Source: a bacterium (GTDB lineage Bacteria > Myxococcota_A > Bradymonadia > UBA7976 > UBA1532). Taken from it: a stretch of 64,000 nucleotides of DNA. Location: positions 124,001-188,000 of the forward strand of contig JAUHYW010000006.1 in NCBI GenBank assembly GCA_030426085.1. The letters are read 5' to 3'. A program made the position numbers and the translations under genes. Positions 16,647-24,951 of this stretch are shown here, one piece after another (the first letter of the stretch is position 1; the number at the start of each line of letters is the position of its first letter). The notes below the pieces were generated by a model, which made no database searches, was not told where the DNA came from, and worked only from the letters and a program-made list of their open reading frames with translations.

Positions 16647-18062
16647 ATGATGGGCCTGCGCGCGGCGTTCGTCACCAGCCTCAGCGGTCTGCGCACCAGC
16701 CAGACCGCCCTGGCGACGGTCAGCCACAACATCGCCAACGCCGACACCGTGGGCTACAGCCGCCAGCGGGTCGAGACCTCGGCCCGGGACGCCATCCGCT
16801 TCGGCGCGGTGGGCTACGTCGGCCAGGGCGTCGACGTCGACAACATCACCCGGGCCGACGCGCAGTTCCTCGAGCTGCAGGTCATGCGCGACCGCACGCT
16901 GTCGGGCTTCTACAACGGCCGCGACGAGACCCTGGCCATCTTCGAGCGGCTCTACGCCGAAGGATCGACCCCGACCCTGGGGGACTCGATCGACGACTTC
17001 TTCAACGCCGCCCGCGAGCTGAGCCAGGATCCGAGCAGCTTCGGCTCCCGCACCGCCTTCGCCAACGCGGTCGACGGCGTCGCCCGCACCTTCCGCACGC
17101 TGGCCACCGACGCCCAGGTGGTGCAGGCCGGCATCGACGACGACCTGGCGGGGCACCTCGAGCAGGTCAACCGGCTCGGGCGCAAGATCGCCGAGATGAA
17201 CGCCCGCATCGTCTCCGGCGAGGTGGGCGGCGAGCAGGCCAACGACTTCCGCGACCAGCGCGATCTGGCCATCCGCGAGCTGAGCGCGCTGGTGGACGTC
17301 AACGTGCTGCCCCAGAGGAACGGCACGGTCAGCGTCGAGATCGCCGGGCGCTACAACCTGGTGCAGGAGGACTTCGCCGCGACGCTCGAGGGGGTGCCCG
17401 ATCCGGCCAACAACGGCCTGCTCGCGGTGGAGTACGTCGGCGCGACCGGCCAGCGGCTGGACATCACCGCCCGGCTCGACGAGGGCGCCATCGGCGGCTT
17501 CCTCGACGTGCGCGACCGCATCATCGCCGAGCAGCTCGATCAGCTCGACCAGCTCGCGTTCACCTTCGTCAACGAGGTCAACGCCATCCATCAGGCCGGC
17601 TTCGGGCTCGACGGCGTCGGCGGGCGGGATCTGTTCGTGCCCCCGGCGGGGGTGCAGTTCGCCGCGGCCAACGTGCAGGTCGACCCGGCGATCGCGGCCG
17701 ACGCCAACCTCATCGCCGCGGCGACCGATCCGGCGGCGGTGCCCGGCGACGCCCGCAACCTCCAGGCGCTCGCCGATCTGCAATACGCCACCCACGGGGT
17801 GCTGGGCGACGTCGGCTTCAACCGGTACTACGCCGAGCTGCTGCACCAGGTGGGCACCGAGTCGGCCACCAACCGCGACCGAGCGACGTTCCACGCGGTG
17901 CGGGCCGAGCAGTCCGAGGGGCTGCGGGAGTCGGTGGAGGGGGTCAGCATCGACGACGAGATGATCGAGCTGACCCGCTATCAGAAGCACTTCGAGGCCA
18001 ACAGCAAGGTCATCAACACCGTCGAGCGGCTGCTGGACACGCTGCTCCAGATCATCCGCTAG
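16647..18062 (+). CDS. flgK: Hook-filament junction protein FlgK (HAP1)
   Basis: The 471-residue protein has the FlgK N-terminus (SLSGLRTSQTALATVSHNIANADT, two blocks, then GYSRQRV). The C-terminal helix VSIDDEMIELTRYQKHFEANSKVI is also typical. FlgK forms the first junction layer between hook and filament. The start can be 16647 or the adjacent ATG at 16650. It lies two bases after the flgN stop and ten bases before flgL. Confidence 0.94.
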   Translation: MMGLRAAFVTSLSGLRTSQTALATVSHNIANADTVGYSRQRVETSARDAIRFGAVGYVGQGVDVDNITRADAQFLELQVMRDRTLSGFYNGRDETLAIFERLYAEGSTPTLGDSIDDFFNAARELSQDPSSFGSRTAFANAVDGVARTFRTLATDAQVVQAGIDDDLAGHLEQVNRLGRKIAEMNARIVSGEVGGEQANDFRDQRDLAIRELSALVDVNVLPQRNGTVSVEIAGRYNLVQEDFAATLEGVPDPANNGLLAVEYVGATGQRLDITARLDEGAIGGFLDVRDRIIAEQLDQLDQLAFTFVNEVNAIHQAGFGLDGVGGRDLFVPPAGVQFAAANVQVDPAIAADANLIAAATDPAAVPGDARNLQALADLQYATHGVLGDVGFNRYYAELLHQVGTESATNRDRATFHAVRAEQSEGLRESVEGVSIDDEMIELTRYQKHFEANSKVINTVERLLDTLLQIIR

Positions 18063-18071
18063 GAGCTGACG

Positions 18072-18968
18072 ATGGTCATCCGGGTCACCGAGCGGGTGCG
18101 CTTCGACTCGCCGCAGTTCCGTATCGCCAACCTGCGGCGGCGGCAGCTCGACGCCAACCAGCAGATCTCGAGCGGGCTGCGCATCAACCGGCCGTCGGAC
18201 GATCCGCTCGGCTCGCTGAAGGTCAGCACCTACACCACCCAGCTCGTGCGGGCCGAGCAGCACGAGCGCAACATCGACACCGTGCGCCACCTCGTCAACG
18301 TCGCCGATGGGGTGCTCGCCGAGTCGGCGAATACGCTCTATCGGATCAAGGAGCTGACCATCCAGAGCCTCAGCTCGGCCCTGACCCCGGTCGACCGGGG
18401 CTTCATCGCCGACGAGGTGGCCCAGATGACCGAGCACCTGCGCTCGCTGGCCAACACCCGCACGAACAACCGCTACATCTTCTCGGGGTTCCTGACCGAC
18501 ACGCCGCCCTACGACGCGGCCTACGCCTATCAGGGCGACGACAACGTCACCCGGCTCGAGGTGGGCGAGTTCCAGTTCGTGCAGGCCACCCAGCCGGGCA
18601 CGGTGGTGTTCGGGGACGGCAACCCGGGCAACGTCGACGTCTTCCAGAACCTGGTGAACCTCGAGGCCAACATCCGGGCGGGGGACGAGCCGCTGACCCA
18701 GGACGAGCTCGAGATCCTCGAGACGTCCATCGAGCAGGTGATCATCGCCCGGTCGAACGTGGGCGTGCAGATGAACCGGCTCGAGGCCGCCGAGTCGGTC
18801 AACGCCTACATGCAGGAGCGCCTGCCGGCGGCGCTCTCCGAGCAGCGCGACACCGACTTTCCCGAGGCGATCGCCGAACTGACTCTGGTGGACAACGCGC
18901 TGGAGGCTACACTCGCAGCGAGCAGTCGGCTGATGAGCTCGACGTCGCTGCTCGATTACTTGAGGTGA
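18072..18968 (+). CDS. flgL: Hook-filament junction protein FlgL (HAP3)
   Basis: The 298-residue protein is flagellin-like at both ends. The N-terminus contains LDANQQISSGLRINRPSDDP and the C-terminus ends with a helical D0-type segment (LEATLAASSRLMSSTSLLDYL, with the last residue removed it is the family ending). FlgL bridges FlgK and flagellin. It is the last structural gene before csrA. Confidence 0.93.
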   Translation: MVIRVTERVRFDSPQFRIANLRRRQLDANQQISSGLRINRPSDDPLGSLKVSTYTTQLVRAEQHERNIDTVRHLVNVADGVLAESANTLYRIKELTIQSLSSALTPVDRGFIADEVAQMTEHLRSLANTRTNNRYIFSGFLTDTPPYDAAYAYQGDDNVTRLEVGEFQFVQATQPGTVVFGDGNPGNVDVFQNLVNLEANIRAGDEPLTQDELEILETSIEQVIIARSNVGVQMNRLEAAESVNAYMQERLPAALSEQRDTDFPEAIAELTLVDNALEATLAASSRLMSSTSLLDYLR

Positions 18969-19020
18969 TCCGCGAGGTGTCGACCGCCACCCCGGGTCGG
19001 GGATCCGCGGTCGTGACACA

Positions 19021-19037
19021 GGGCTCCACCGGAGCCC
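19021..19037 (+). terminator. Hairpin between flgL and csrA
   Basis: GGGCTCC-ACC-GGAGCCC forms a perfect 7-base stem with a 3-base loop in the 92-base gap after flgL. There is no T-run, so it may be an attenuator, an RNA-stability element or a weak terminator rather than a classical one. Confidence 0.45.
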
Positions 19038-19060
19038 GCTGACCTGCCAGGAGGGTGGTC

Positions 19061-19318
19061 TTGCTGACGTTGACCCGGAAGATCGGGGAGTCGGTGTGCA
19101 TCGGCGACGACATCAAAGTCGTCGTCAAGGAGATCAAGGGCAAGCAGGTGCGCCTCGGCATCATCGCGCCCAGGGACGTCTACGTATGCCGCGAAGAGCT
19201 GTATCTCAAGATTCATCGAGCCAACGTCGGGGCCACGGCCACCGAGGTGAACATCCTCGACTCGATCAGCGGGCTGTTCGGCGCCAAGCCGGGCGGCCCG
19301 GAGGAGGGCCAGGGATGA
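19061..19318 (+). CDS. csrA: Carbon storage / flagellin translation regulator CsrA
   Basis: The 85-residue RNA-binding protein has the CsrA signature LTRKIGESVCIGDDIKVVV and GIIAPRDVYVCREELY. CsrA dimers bind A(N)GGA in RNA loops and block ribosome binding. I choose the TTG at 19061 because it gives the usual MLTLTRK-like start and lies six bases after AGGAGG; a GTG at 19055 overlaps that site. The 3' end overlaps fliW by four bases (ATGA). Pairing with fliW indicates the flagellin-specific control known in Bacillus and Campylobacter. The C-terminal tail (residues about 60-85) is longer than in enteric CsrA. Confidence 0.93.
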   Translation: MLTLTRKIGESVCIGDDIKVVVKEIKGKQVRLGIIAPRDVYVCREELYLKIHRANVGATATEVNILDSISGLFGAKPGGPEEGQG

Positions 19319-19800
19319 TCAGCATCGACACCGCCCGCTTCGGGCCCATCGAGGTCGACGAGGAGTCGCTGTTCGAGTTCCCCATGGGCCTGCTCGGCTT
19401 CGCCCGGCAGAAGCGCTTCGTGATCGTCGATCACCGCGACGACAGCCCGTTCAAGTGGCTCCAGAGCGTCGACGACGGCAACCTGGCGTTCATCCTGACC
19501 GACCCGCTGTACTTCAAGCCCGACTATCATGTGCGGGCGCGCCGGGGGGAGCTGTCGGTCATCGGCCCGGTGCAGGAGGACGATCTGGTGGTCTCGGTGA
19601 TCATGACCGTGCCCCAGGACCCCCGGGACATGACCGCCAACCTGCTCGCGCCCCTGATCTTCAACATGGGCAACCGCAAGGGCATGCAGCTCGTGATGAC
19701 CGACCGGCGCTTCCCGGTGAAGTATCGGGTCTTCGACGGCAAGGGCGCCTCGAAGCCGCCCCGGTCGGGGGTCGAGCCCAAGTCGATCTCGCTGCGCTGA
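19315..19800 (+). CDS. fliW: Flagellar assembly factor FliW
   Basis: The 161-residue protein has the FliW blocks FGPIEVDEESLFEFPMGLLG and FILTDPLYFKPDY. FliW binds CsrA allosterically and also binds flagellin. Free flagellin titrates FliW, leaving CsrA to repress flagellin translation. Its ATG overlaps the csrA stop, so the two proteins are likely made in a fixed ratio. A basic 20-residue C-terminal tail is present. Confidence 0.93.
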   Translation: MISIDTARFGPIEVDEESLFEFPMGLLGFARQKRFVIVDHRDDSPFKWLQSVDDGNLAFILTDPLYFKPDYHVRARRGELSVIGPVQEDDLVVSVIMTVPQDPRDMTANLLAPLIFNMGNRKGMQLVMTDRRFPVKYRVFDGKGASKPPRSGVEPKSISLR

Positions 19801-19816
19801 GCGCCGGGGCCGCCCC

Positions 19817-22800
19817 ATGAACGAGCCCCATCCGGATCCGAGCGCCGCGCTCGGCGACGTGTCCCGCCTGTCGGAAGGCGAGCGCCTCGCCGCGCCATGG
19901 CACAAGGAGGTCACCCGCCTGGCCCGCGAGCTGCTCGACGGCGACGCGCGGGGCGGGCGCATGATCGGCCACCGGGTGCTGCGCCACCTCGACTTCCACC
20001 GAGCCCGGCTGGCGGCCGCCTATCAGGGGCTCGAGCCCCACGAGCGGCGGGTGGTCTCGGCCCTGCCCTACCTGCTCGATGTCAACACCGCCGGCGTGCC
20101 GGGTCATGTGCGCGACCGCCGCCCGCTGTCCGGCCTGCAAGGCTTCGAGCCGAACCCGATCTTGCGGGAGGCGGTGGCGACGCTCTTCGACCTGGACGTC
20201 ACCCGCCGCTCACTCTCGCGCCACAAGCCGCCGATCCGCTCGATCTGGATCCAGGGTGAGCCGGGCACCCTGCTCGAGGGCGGCGAACCGTTGCTGACGG
20301 TGCTGGTGGTCCTCGACCTCGAGGCCCTCGGCGCCGGCGCGCTGTCGGCGATGCAGACCCGCGGGGTGGGCATCGCCCAGTGGGCCGCCGGCTTCGGCCT
20401 GGGGCTGGAGTTCGTCTTCCTGGCACCCGAGCGGGTGCTCGGCGGCGAGTTCGGCAGCCTGCGCAACGCCCCGGCCCGCAGCCGGCAGGCGCTGGACGAC
20501 TTCTACCGCACCGCGATCTACCTCGCCGGCCAGCTCCCGGTCTGGTGGTGTCTGCCGGGGGGCACCTCGGCCGAGCAGCACCGGCGCATGGCCCCGTCCA
20601 TCGAGCGAGGGGTCGGCGGGCTGGACTTCTTCGACCTGGGCCCGGTGCCCACGCTGCCCGAACCGGTGCGCATCCGGGCGGCGGTCGAAGCCCTGGATCA
20701 CGGCGGCCGGCGCCCCCTGCCCTTCGTGCTCGACTTCGCCCGGCTGGTGCTGAGCCTCGACGGGCTCGGCGAGCCGGCCAGCGAGCGGCTCAAGCGAGCC
20801 ATCGAAGGCGGCGAGCCGCCCATCCTCGACCCGGTGCTGCAAGTCGTCGACGAGGTCACCGAGGCGTTCGCCGCCCGGGGCGAGCCGGAGCGGGTCGAGA
20901 CGCTGCGCCGGCTGGCGTGGCTCAAGATCGGGCTGTACCTGGCCCGCACGACGACCCACGGGGCGACCTTCCTCGACCGCTTCCACGGGCTCGCCGGCCC
21001 GTGCGTCGTCCGCTGGGGCTACTCGCGGGCGCTCTTCGACCTGCTCGACGGGCTCGTGGGCTGGCCGCGGGGCCGGGTCGAGGCGTTCGACAAGGCGACC
21101 CGCACGCTGCTGCTCGGGCTGTATTCGGCGCTGACCGAGGCCGCCCGCCGCTCGCCCGAGCGCTTCGATCAGGGCTCGGTCGCCGCGCTCGGGCGGCGCA
21201 TGCTGGCCCTCATCGGCATCGAGCCCGGCCGGGTGCGCTCGCACTTCAACTCCCTCATCGGCGAGGGCCGCCCCGAAGACCACCTCGTCCTGCTCGAGCA
21301 GCCCGACGGCCCCCGACGCACCCGGTGGGCCGTGCACCGCCACGTCGTCGCCGCCGAGGCCGAAGTGTCGCGGGACCCCCAGGACGGCGAAGACCCGATG
21401 TGGACCGGCGAGACCCTGGCCGGCGCGGCGGCGTGGGCGGTGGTCAACGGGGTCTTCGACGACGGCACCGCGGTCCGCCCGGTGGGCCCGGCGGGCACCG
21501 CCGCCGACCTGCGGGACGTCTTCGACCGGCTGCGCTACGTCGTCGGCCGCCCCGACCCGGTGGCCCGCTCCGGGCCGTGGTTCCGCGAGCCGCGCCGCAT
21601 CCGCCGGGCGGCCATCGTCGCCTCGTTCGACGGGCACGCCGCCGAGCAGCGGGAGCAATCGACGATCAAGGTGCTGCCCGAGAACTGGGACATCCTCAAC
21701 TACGGCCCCGACCGGGTCAGCCGCCTGCGGGACGTCTCGGTGGTCAGCCTCGACACCTGGGACGCGACCCACTGCCGCCGCTTCCGCGGCCCCCAGGCGC
21801 TGATGGCCGCCCTGCGCGCGATCTACGGCGCCTTCGACCCCGCCACGCCGTTCGAGATCACCCCCGAGGTGCTCGTGCCCCACGGCGGCTCGACCCGGGC
21901 CGCCCGCAACCGCCTGCGCCAGATCCTGCGCGGCGCCGACCGCATCGTGAGCACCGGGCGCGCCGGGCGGCGGGCGTTCATGTACGAGGTCGGGGGGCGG
22001 TTCCAGGCGCTCGTGCGCGACGAGCGGGGGGTGCGGGTCAGCAGCGTGCGCAGCCTGCGGGGCGGCGCGCGCATCCTCGGGGCGGTGGGCGAGGACGACC
22101 AGCAGCTCACCATCGACCGCCTCTCGCCCAGCCTCGGCGAAGTGCGGGCCCTCGTCGAGCGCCAGCGGACCGACCCCACCGCCGAGATCTGCGTCGGCTG
22201 GCGGCAGGTCGACGGGCGAGGCCAGATCCTCATCTGCGACGAGGTCGGCCGGATCTACGCCCGGAGCTGCGCGCTGCGCCAGCTCGACCCGCTGCTGCAG
22301 CGGCTCGTGCGGCGCATCATCCACCGCCTGCGCAACCGGGTCCGCGACACCCGCACCCTGCGCCGGGTCCTGCGGGTCTTCGAGATGCGGGACGGCGGCT
22401 CGCTCGGCGAGGACGTGCAGCTCCGGGAGGACACCGTGCGCCTGATCAGCCGGCTCGCCGAGCCCCGCTCGTCGCACCCCGAGCTGTTCTTGCGGGGCCA
22501 CCTGTCCAGCGGGCGGGACGGGGTGCACATCGAGTACGACGGCCGCAAGTTCGACCCCCGCGAGCAGGGGCGCCGGTTCGTGATCGAGCTGCTCGAGGCG
22601 ATGATCGCCGACCGGGGCCGCTACGCGCAGTTCGACCTGTTCATCGAGGCCTCGTCGGTGCGCTTCGGCGACGCGACCGGCGCCGCCCGCGAGCGGGGCG
22701 TGGTCAAGCACCTGCGGCTGATCGACCTGTACGAGCGGCACCTCGCCCGGGGCCTGAAGGCCATCCGCGACGGCCGCCCGGCGGTGATGCTCAGCCCGCG

Positions 22801-22825
22801 CAGCTTCTCGAGGGGGAGCCGATGA
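19817..22825 (+). CDS. Class I adenylate-cyclase-like protein, catalytic site lost
   Basis: The 1002-residue protein aligns by eye along much of its length with enterobacterial class I adenylate cyclase. Matching blocks are LDDFYRTAIYLAG (E. coli LDEFYRTAVRLAG) at 226-238, the segment ending LRRLAWLKI, and a C-terminal-half block around SLDTWDATHCRRFRGPQAL. The region matching the E. coli nucleotide site GSTSSVGQSCSSDLDIWV is present at 147-164, but the two metal-binding Asp positions are L159 and T161 and the key Ser is E148. Cyclase activity is therefore unlikely. It sits 16 bases after fliW and overlaps the next gene by ATGA, so it belongs to the csrA-fliW operon. A regulatory or scaffolding role in flagellation is inferred. 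Confidence 0.8.
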   Translation: MNEPHPDPSAALGDVSRLSEGERLAAPWHKEVTRLARELLDGDARGGRMIGHRVLRHLDFHRARLAAAYQGLEPHERRVVSALPYLLDVNTAGVPGHVRDRRPLSGLQGFEPNPILREAVATLFDLDVTRRSLSRHKPPIRSIWIQGEPGTLLEGGEPLLTVLVVLDLEALGAGALSAMQTRGVGIAQWAAGFGLGLEFVFLAPERVLGGEFGSLRNAPARSRQALDDFYRTAIYLAGQLPVWWCLPGGTSAEQHRRMAPSIERGVGGLDFFDLGPVPTLPEPVRIRAAVEALDHGGRRPLPFVLDFARLVLSLDGLGEPASERLKRAIEGGEPPILDPVLQVVDEVTEAFAARGEPERVETLRRLAWLKIGLYLARTTTHGATFLDRFHGLAGPCVVRWGYSRALFDLLDGLVGWPRGRVEAFDKATRTLLLGLYSALTEAARRSPERFDQGSVAALGRRMLALIGIEPGRVRSHFNSLIGEGRPEDHLVLLEQPDGPRRTRWAVHRHVVAAEAEVSRDPQDGEDPMWTGETLAGAAAWAVVNGVFDDGTAVRPVGPAGTAADLRDVFDRLRYVVGRPDPVARSGPWFREPRRIRRAAIVASFDGHAAEQREQSTIKVLPENWDILNYGPDRVSRLRDVSVVSLDTWDATHCRRFRGPQALMAALRAIYGAFDPATPFEITPEVLVPHGGSTRAARNRLRQILRGADRIVSTGRAGRRAFMYEVGGRFQALVRDERGVRVSSVRSLRGGARILGAVGEDDQQLTIDRLSPSLGEVRALVERQRTDPTAEICVGWRQVDGRGQILICDEVGRIYARSCALRQLDPLLQRLVRRIIHRLRNRVRDTRTLRRVLRVFEMRDGGSLGEDVQLREDTVRLISRLAEPRSSHPELFLRGHLSSGRDGVHIEYDGRKFDPREQGRRFVIELLEAMIADRGRYAQFDLFIEASSVRFGDATGAARERGVVKHLRLIDLYERHLARGLKAIRDGRPAVMLSPRSFSRGSR

Positions 22826-23598
22826 GAGCCGACCTGTCCGCCGCCGCCCTCGCCGCAGCGCTCATCTGGCCCGCCGCCGCCCTCGCCCGACCGGCCGCCG
22901 ACCCGGCCTCGGTCCCGGCCGCGTCCGAGGCCGACGGCACCCGCTACGATCTGCTCGTCGTCGGCGTCTACCGCCCGCTCGACCTCGAGGGCCGCACCGT
23001 CGTCGAGCCCCGGGAGGTCTACCTGCAATCGATCGGGGTGCCCGAGGGCCCGCTGTCGATCCTGATCGGGCGCACGCTGGAGGTCATCCGCGAGGTGCCG
23101 GTGCCGGCCGCGGTGCCCCCGCCGTCGCCGGCCAGCCAGCCGGCGACGGCCGCCCCGGATCCGAGCACCCGCCCGCCCCAGCCGGCCCCGGAGGCCCCGG
23201 TCTCCCCGGTGCCGGCGCCCGCGGTCACCCGCCCCGGCCCCGAGCCGCTGCCGACCCACACCGCGCCGACCCCCGTCGGCCGGCTCGAGGTCACCGCCGT
23301 TCGAGGCGAGGTCGTGGTGGCCCGGGTGATCGAGGACGGCGTCGACGGCCCGGCCCGCCTGCCGGTGGAGGCCGCGATCATGGGCCCGGCCAGCAGCCGC
23401 ATCGACCTGCCGGCGGTCATGGCGGGGGACGTGGCCCGCTACGTCGAGCCCCCACCGCCGGCGCCCCCGCCCCCGCCGCTGTCGGCCGACGAACAGGCCC
23501 GCCTCGACGCCGAGAAGCGCCGGCTCGAGAAGGACGACGCCCGGCGCAAGGCCCGGCCCAAGCCCTACGAGCGGCCCGTCATGCGGTGGAAGCTGTGA
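22822..23598 (+). CDS. Exported Pro-rich protein of the csrA-fliW operon, unknown function
   Basis: I do not recognise this 258-residue protein. It has a signal peptide (LAAALIWPAAALA). A short domain follows (YDLLVVGVYRPLDLEGRTVV, REVYLQSIGVPEGPLSILIG), then a Pro/Ala-rich linker of about 65 residues and a second beta-rich block (GRLEVTAVRGEVVVARVIEDG) around 155-175. It ends in a Pro tract and a charged Lys/Arg-rich tail. The second block loosely recalls C-terminal domains of periplasmic flagellar accessory proteins such as FlgT, but this is weak. Translational coupling (ATGA) to the cyclase-like gene suggests a joint role. Confidence 0.7.
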   Translation: MRADLSAAALAAALIWPAAALARPAADPASVPAASEADGTRYDLLVVGVYRPLDLEGRTVVEPREVYLQSIGVPEGPLSILIGRTLEVIREVPVPAAVPPPSPASQPATAAPDPSTRPPQPAPEAPVSPVPAPAVTRPGPEPLPTHTAPTPVGRLEVTAVRGEVVVARVIEDGVDGPARLPVEAAIMGPASSRIDLPAVMAGDVARYVEPPPPAPPPPPLSADEQARLDAEKRRLEKDDARRKARPKPYERPVMRWKL

Positions 23599-23610
23599 GC
23601 CCCGCGGGGT

Positions 23611-23638
23611 GGATCGGGCCCGGCCGGGTGGCCGATCC
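23611..23638 (+). terminator. Hairpin at the end of the csrA-fliW operon
   Basis: GGATCGG and CCGATCC form a 7-base stem, and the 14-base interior contains a further self-complementary CCCGGCCGGG. It follows the last stop codon of the operon by 12 bases. There is no T-run, so the call rests on position and stem strength. Confidence 0.45.
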
Positions 23639-23802
23639 ATCCGATCGGCGGCCGGATCGACAGCGGGTGAGCCCCGATCGCGGCGGCGCGGGTGACGCGA
23701 GCGCCCGGACCACCGCCTCCGGATCGCCCGCGTCGCGGCGCCCCGAGGGCCGCATATCGGGACGACCCTGGAAAAAAATCCGCCGACGCGAGAGGATTTC
23801 TC

Positions 23803-23829
23803 TCAAGATCGCCCGTCGGCCGTCGATGA
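23803..23829 (+). promoter_or_regulatory. Sigma28 promoter for fliS
   Basis: TCAAGATC and GTCGATGA are separated by 11 bases. The -10 box keeps G.CGAT.A of the consensus GCCGATAA, and the -35 box keeps the TCAAG core seen before flgM and flagellins 1 and 4. The fliS start is 78 bases downstream. Confidence 0.7.
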
Positions 23830-23907
23830 GCAGAGAGAGCGGCGCCACCGGATCCCCTCGTCGAGGGGCCCGGCGCCAGAGCACGGAAGACGCGGGACGG
23901 AGAACCG

Positions 23908-24567
23908 ATGTACGCAAAGAACGGCTACGCCCAGAGCAGCTTCCAGCGCTACCGCGCGGTCAAGATCCAGACCGCCTCGCCGGCCCAGATCCTGATCATG
24001 CTCTACGACGGCGCGATCCGGTTCGCCCTGATCGCCCGCAAGAAGATCGACGAGAAGGACTTCGCGGCCAAGGGCACCTACATCGGCAAGGTCCAGGCGA
24101 TCATCAGCGAGCTGATGAGCAGCCTCGACTTCTCGATCGCCCCCGAGCTGTGCGCGCAGCTCGAGCAGCTCTACATCTACATGATGGAGCAGCTCACCGA
24201 GGCCAACCTCAACCTCGACACCCAGGCGCTCGACACCGTCGTGCGGCTGCTCAAGACGCTGCGCGAGGGCTGGAACGAGGCGCTGACCAGCCTGCCGAGC
24301 GACCCCACCGCGGGCCGCGAGGCGACCGCCCGGAGCCCCAAGCAGTTCCGCCGCCCCGGCGCGCCGCCCGCCGCGAGCGCGGCCGCGAGCCCGGCCGGTG
24401 ACGCCGCCGAGGCTGCGCCGGAGGGCGTCGTCTCGGCCCGCCCGGGGCGCCCGGTGGTCATCGCCGGCCGCGGCGGGCCCGGCAACCGCCCCAAGGGCCC
24501 GACCGACAACCGCCCCCAGGGCGGCCTGTCGACCCGCACGCGCCCGCCGGGGAGCCGCCGGGGGTGA
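23908..24567 (+). CDS. fliS: Flagellin export chaperone FliS with long C-terminal extension
   Basis: Residues 1-130 match FliS: YRAVKIQTASPAQILIMLYDGAIRF (two blocks) and LNLDTQALDTVVRLLKTLREGW (two blocks). FliS binds the C-terminus of newly made flagellin and delivers it to the export gate. Typical FliS is about 130 residues, but this protein has 219. The extra 85-90 residues are Ala/Pro/Gly/Arg-rich and end in a basic RG-containing tail (RPGRPVVIAGRGGPGNRP). The next gene starts at a GTG overlapping the stop. Confidence 0.92.
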   Translation: MYAKNGYAQSSFQRYRAVKIQTASPAQILIMLYDGAIRFALIARKKIDEKDFAAKGTYIGKVQAIISELMSSLDFSIAPELCAQLEQLYIYMMEQLTEANLNLDTQALDTVVRLLKTLREGWNEALTSLPSDPTAGREATARSPKQFRRPGAPPAASAAASPAGDAAEAAPEGVVSARPGRPVVIAGRGGPGNRPKGPTDNRPQGGLSTRTRPPGSRRG

Positions 24568-24923
24568 GCGCCGCCCACCTCGCCTGCATCGACCCCCTCA
24601 CCACGCTGCTGCGAGACACCCTCGCCGCGCTCGAAGCCGGCCGCGCCCCCGACCTGGAGGCGTTCGACGCCGCGCTCGAATCCCGCTTCTCCTCGCTGAC
24701 CGCCCTGGGCCCCGTCGACCCCGACGGCCCGCTCGCCGAGCGCTGCCGCCACCGCCTGCAAGAGCTGGATGCGCTGCGCCGCCGCCTCGAAGCGGCGCTG
24801 GGTGAGGTGCACCACGAGACCCGCAAGCGGCTGGGGCGCATCACCAATGGCCGCCGCTCGATCGGGGCCTACCGCTCGTCCCTCGAGGGCGGCCGCCGGG
24901 GCACCCGCCGGGGCCAGGGCTGA
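24564..24923 (+). CDS. FliT-like small helical flagellar protein
   Basis: The 119-residue helical protein is coupled to fliS by a GTGA overlap, the usual place of fliT, the FliD export chaperone and regulator. A central helix (LQELDALRRRLEAALGEVHH) and a basic C-terminus (RKRLGRITNGRRSIGAYRSS) fit a FliT-like helical bundle. FliT is too variable for me to name it firmly. It is convergent with fliD, with only 28 bases between the two stops. Confidence 0.6.
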   Translation: MSAAHLACIDPLTTLLRDTLAALEAGRAPDLEAFDAALESRFSSLTALGPVDPDGPLAERCRHRLQELDALRRRLEAALGEVHHETRKRLGRITNGRRSIGAYRSSLEGGRRGTRRGQG

Positions 24924-24951
24924 CCCCCCGCGCAGCGCCCGCCAGACCCGA

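Larger units (their letters stand above)
23599..23907. other. Intergenic region before fliS
   Basis: This 309-base gap holds the hairpin at 23611-23638 and the sigma28 promoter at 23803-23829. An A-rich patch at about 23771-23777 (seven A) precedes the promoter. I see no further gene in it. Confidence 0.7.

Noticed and set aside
20409-20424. TGGCACC sequence inside the cyclase-like gene as an internal sigma54 promoter
   Set aside because: No matching -12 element and it lies deep within a coding region.
20380-22800. Alternative plus-frame protein inside the cyclase-like gene
   Set aside because: Pro/Arg/Ala-rich frame-shadow sequence; the real frame aligns with class I adenylate cyclase.
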